DNA of 64,000 bases from Halichondria panicea (Eukaryota; Porifera; Demospongiae; Suberitida; Halichondriidae). Position numbers and translations under genes: made by a program. Below are positions 56,801-64,000 of the stretch, in pieces. The notes below the pieces were generated by a model. The model saw nothing but the letters and a program-made list of their open reading frames with translations. It had not been told where the DNA came from and ran no database searches. How positions within the stretch are numbered: the stretch's first letter is position 1; each line of letters opens with the position of its first letter. The stretch spans positions 2,638,001 through 2,702,000 of the forward strand of contig NC_087389.1 of NCBI RefSeq assembly GCF_963675165.1, written 5' to 3'.

Positions 56801-57735
56801 TGCACTCAGCTGGAATGAAGGCTCCCCCAATCAAACCAACTAATGGGGCACAATCACCAAGAAGAAACTTGTCAGATAGTGTGTTTCAGGTCCCATCCAT
56901 ACCCCATAGGGCAGTATCTGACCCGATGCCTCGTGGGAAGAGTCAAACAGTTATTCAACCAACTGTGAGTGTTTTTTCTATGGATACAGCCGAGGGTTAG
57001 CACTTAAGTGCTCTAGTTAGCTGCAAGAGTTTACGTACATGACGTAGGTAGAGCTCGATTCCAGGCCGCAGTCCTAGAATTGAGGCTAATGGCTTAGTGC
57101 TAGCCTGCATAACAACAAGATTAGACTTTGCAATTGCATAAAAACTTGATAGAAAACCTAAAGCTATAATTATGTGCTTACTGACTTTTTGCGTAGTAAC
57201 CTCCCTCCCTCATGCTTTTTAAACATTACATCAATAAGTCTTGGCCTTATTTTTGTGCTGTGAATCTGTACATGTGTGTGTTAACTGTCTATTGCATGTA
57301 TTATGTATCATCATATGTCTCATGCAGCTGTCTCCTCTACCAGAGCTACTAACTTCCCAGCCAAGAAACACCTCTCCTATCTCCAGCACTTTGATGTCTC
57401 CACACCAGTTCTCGGCTGAGCCAATCCAGTCCTCGTCAGCTCAAGACACTGTCGGCTTGTCCCGAGAGCAGCTACTACAGGCATTCGAATACCTTTTAAA
57501 GGTGTGCACTACACTGCATTAATGAACATGTACATGTATGTGATCTGCATACATGCTGCGTCAAGTACAATGTGTTGAACACAAGTTTTTATGCTCTATA
57601 TATCACATGTATGGGAATGGTATGTACTTTCTAAAGCCTCAGCACTTGTTCCCTTGTTTTCTGTAGCATGATGAACACTTTGTCGATCAGCTACACGGTG
57701 CTTACAAACAGAGCTTGTTGTCCAGGCCAAGTTAA
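53814..57735 (+). CDS. DCP1: DCP1, mRNA-decapping activator, 8 exons, 611 aa
   Basis: DCP1 activates DCP2 and scaffolds decapping factors in P-bodies. Exons: 53814-54089, 54384-54424, 55287-55414, 55662-55731, 55830-55935, 55993-56964, 57328-57501, 57667-57735; 1836 nt. After a basic 60-residue N-terminal extension comes the EVH1-like domain: VVLYQYESTSNTWERTSVEG, TLFVCER, TPRFGFVVLNTLHSENSMEA, FRVQEPFVLYKNQS, KIYGLCFQEKAACKEMGDLL (human ALYTFCPKANQWEKTDIEGTL, FQLHEPFLLYRNAS). A long Ser/Pro/Thr-rich linker includes NVLEMLETANRSYLGQ, the counterpart of human DILEMLSRA. The C-terminal LSREQLLQAFEYLLKHDEHF followed by VDQLHGAYKQSLL is the trimerisation helix. One gene stands where vertebrates have DCP1A and DCP1B. 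Confidence 0.95.
56990..57018 (+). repeat. CCGAGGGTTAGCACTTAAGTGCTCTAG repeat end in DCP1 intron 6
   Basis: Starts 26 nt after exon 6 and supplies the in-frame TAG that would end the transcript if the intron were retained. Matches 63972-64000 inverted. Confidence 0.6.
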
Positions 57736-58445
57736 GATTTCATGTACGTTGTTTGCTCACAATAATAATATTTGTCATTGTTGATTGCATTCTTAAGTCA
57801 GCAACACATTCTTTTGTACAAAGCACTCTTTCCCGTATGCTTGTGTGTGCCCCGTCTTTCTATGGTACACGTAAATGTCATCATTTATCATATCTCATTA
57901 TCCCCATTTTTGTTTGTTGTGCAGTCTCTCACTATTTGTTCTGTTCATTTTTGTCACACATAGACCCTACTCTAATCTGTCCTTTTTCTCTACTCTCTAC
58001 TGTTTTTTTTGTAACCTATTCTTCTCTGCTGTCTTTTTGTAACCTTCCACCCTTTGTCTATTCTCCTCATTCCTCCTGCTCCCTTCTCTCTATCTACATT
58101 CGGGGATTTCATTTCCTTTCTGGTGCTCCCCAGCACCCCAAATATACAAAAGAGTTCACCTTTGCATAGCGGACTGCTGTGCAGTGCACAGCTTCCATAC
58201 AGGAAGTGTGTGTCACTTAGTCAGTTTGTGTTTATAGTAACATGCATATAATTTTGTAGAATGTCATGTATGCTGAGACATTACATCTGCATGTGTCTCT
58301 CATGTGCTGTGTGTTATGCAACAATGCACATACAGCTGGCTGTGTGTCCGGGCCTGTCAAGCTGCCTAGCGCATGTAACGTACTTTATGGCAGTCAGATC
58401 ATGAATGATATATACATGGTGTGAACGTGAGTACAAGTGCTAGTG
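57736..58445. other. Spacer between DCP1 and PFKFB
   Basis: 710 bp, same-strand neighbours. The pyrimidine-rich stretch 57940-58140 leaves a 138-codon open frame, which starts without ATG and shows no domain; I do not count it as a gene. The PFKFB promoter and any non-coding first exon should be here. Confidence 0.45.
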
Positions 58446-63025
<4,580 letters not shown>

Positions 63026-64000
63026 TTAGCTGTGCAGTACTCTTAATGTAGTAGTCCATGTTACCTGTACATTAGCACTAGGCCAGTTCCATTATTTATT
63101 AAGAACTCTTTGTGATCATTATCGTTCTACATGTGTGGTGTGGTGTATAATTATATAATTATGATAGAGCTATTTTTATCTTCTACTACATGTATTTCTC
63201 TTATAATATAGGCAGTGCATCTAGATCGATCTAACTCCGGAGCGCTCAATACAGTGCCTGAACATCTTTGACTTGATTGCGAACCCATAATTCAGATGCC
63301 ATACACAGTCTGTAATGAACACTCACCTTAGTTTGTAGTGATATTTTTACCACGCTCTGAAAAAAGTGTACCGAATTTTCCCCGTTTTGTCCATGAATTA
63401 TTTCCTTAATTTTGAATAAGTATAGTATTAATTTTTTGTCCATGAATAGTATTAAATTTTTTGTCCATGAATTATTATTTCCTGCTCCCAGTACCTCATG
63501 TTTGTGACTACTGTGAAAATAGCTACCAATTAAGGAGTTGCCCATAATTATGGTTTCAATGCATGTACACCATCAGTAATTGCATACCATAATGAGAAAG
63601 CTGTAACCACGATGATGGTATTAAATTATACAATCGTGCAATCTACCAAGTCGTTCACTTAAAGCATTGTCAGTGATGTGAAAGGACATGAGGTCCTGCT
63701 TCTCCACGATCCGTTCCCTGTTGCTAGTGGTGTATTCTTTGGTTCTTTTGGTTCAGCTGTTACTCTGGCCATCTTGTGAGGTACGCATGCATATAGATCC
63801 ATAATTAATACTGTTTACTGGTGATTAGGTCAACTATAGTGTGATAATAATAATTAATTAAAATTTTTATTATGTCAAAGGCGATGAGAGAATACCGAAA
63901 ACTATTATACACTAGTCTTGTATTATACAACAGTACATACTGCAGATCAATACACAAAATTAATGCCTTGCAGCTAGAGCACTAAAGTGCTAACCCTCGG
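63026..64000. other. Right-edge region downstream of PFKFB
   Basis: Holds the PFKFB 3' untranslated region, an imperfect threefold TTTTTGTCCATGAAT repeat (63375-63470), a broken minus ORF (63622-63772) and, at 63972-64000, the inverted copy of the CCGAGGGTTAGCAC repeat end, cut by the window edge. No firm gene. Confidence 0.5.
63622..63772 (-). pseudogene. Possible frame-disrupted short coding exon
   Basis: Two adjoining frames look coding: MARVTAEPKEPK from ATG at 63772, then one base out of frame EYTTSNRERIVEKQ and LMSFHITDNALSERLGRL. Neither frame alone is convincing. Either a single-base indel (real or assembly error) or chance. I do not recognise the protein; donor-like GATT|GTATAA follows at about 63630. 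Confidence 0.3.

Noticed and set aside
57753-58169. 138-codon ORF downstream of DCP1
   Set aside because: No ATG start, pyrimidine-rich low complexity, no homology that I recognise.

Overview
This is eukaryotic, animal nuclear DNA. Genes are densely packed and intron-rich: 12 protein-coding genes in 64 kb, with introns often only 50-200 bp that follow GT-AG rules. Every gene I could identify has a clear animal counterpart. Gene density, short introns, many small terminal-inverted-repeat elements, the recurring TACATGTA motif and a retroelement tail domain of a type I recall from sponge and cnidarian genomes together suggest a non-bilaterian metazoan, most likely a demosponge. The organism is an inference; the gene calls are not. 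Exons were joined by hand using splice signals, reading phase and remembered human orthologues. Each complete model below keeps one frame with a length divisible by three.

Layout, left to right: HPF1 C-terminal part (+, 259-953); ABCD1/2-type peroxisomal ABC transporter (-, 1618-12395); SLC25A26 mitochondrial S-adenosylmethionine carrier (+, 14254-16725); TDG/MUG thymine-DNA glycosylase (-, 16838-20315); UBE2H (+, 20690-22939); ELP4 (-, 23434-26592); UBE2N/Ubc13 (+, 26869-28082); a long FGD-family RhoGEF with DH-PH-FYVE-PH (+, 28881-43915) carrying a tRNA-Gln(CTG) in an intron; C1orf74/UPF0739 (+, 44384-45379); SNIP1 (-, 45531-53538); DCP1 (+, 53814-57735); PFKFB (+, 58446-63025) carrying a tRNA-Arg(ACG) in an intron. 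The last kilobase has no firm gene.

Most neighbours are head-to-head or tail-to-tail. TDG/UBE2H, ELP4/UBE2N and SNIP1/DCP1 start within about 275-375 bp of each other and probably share bidirectional promoters. SLC25A26/TDG, UBE2H/ELP4 and C1orf74/SNIP1 converge with gaps of roughly 110-500 bp. There is no operon-like functional grouping. These are housekeeping genes for PARylation, peroxisomal lipid transport, SAM import, DNA repair, ubiquitination, tRNA modification, mRNA decapping and glycolytic control.

The non-coding space is full of short non-autonomous DNA transposons. I recognise about ten families by their inverted ends, several with target-site duplications (TA or 5 bp), and several nested insertions. 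Two SNIP1 introns and one ABCD intron have grown to 2.7-3.5 kb by such insertions. The most interesting observations are: tRNA genes in short introns where the Pol III T-run also serves as the polypyrimidine tract; a tyrosine-motif-rich tail on the FGD protein; a 40-bp hairpin in a SNIP1 intron; a perfect 44-bp palindrome in the ELP4/UBE2N promoter; and mobile elements that disperse GCGCATGCGC and TGACGTCA motifs.
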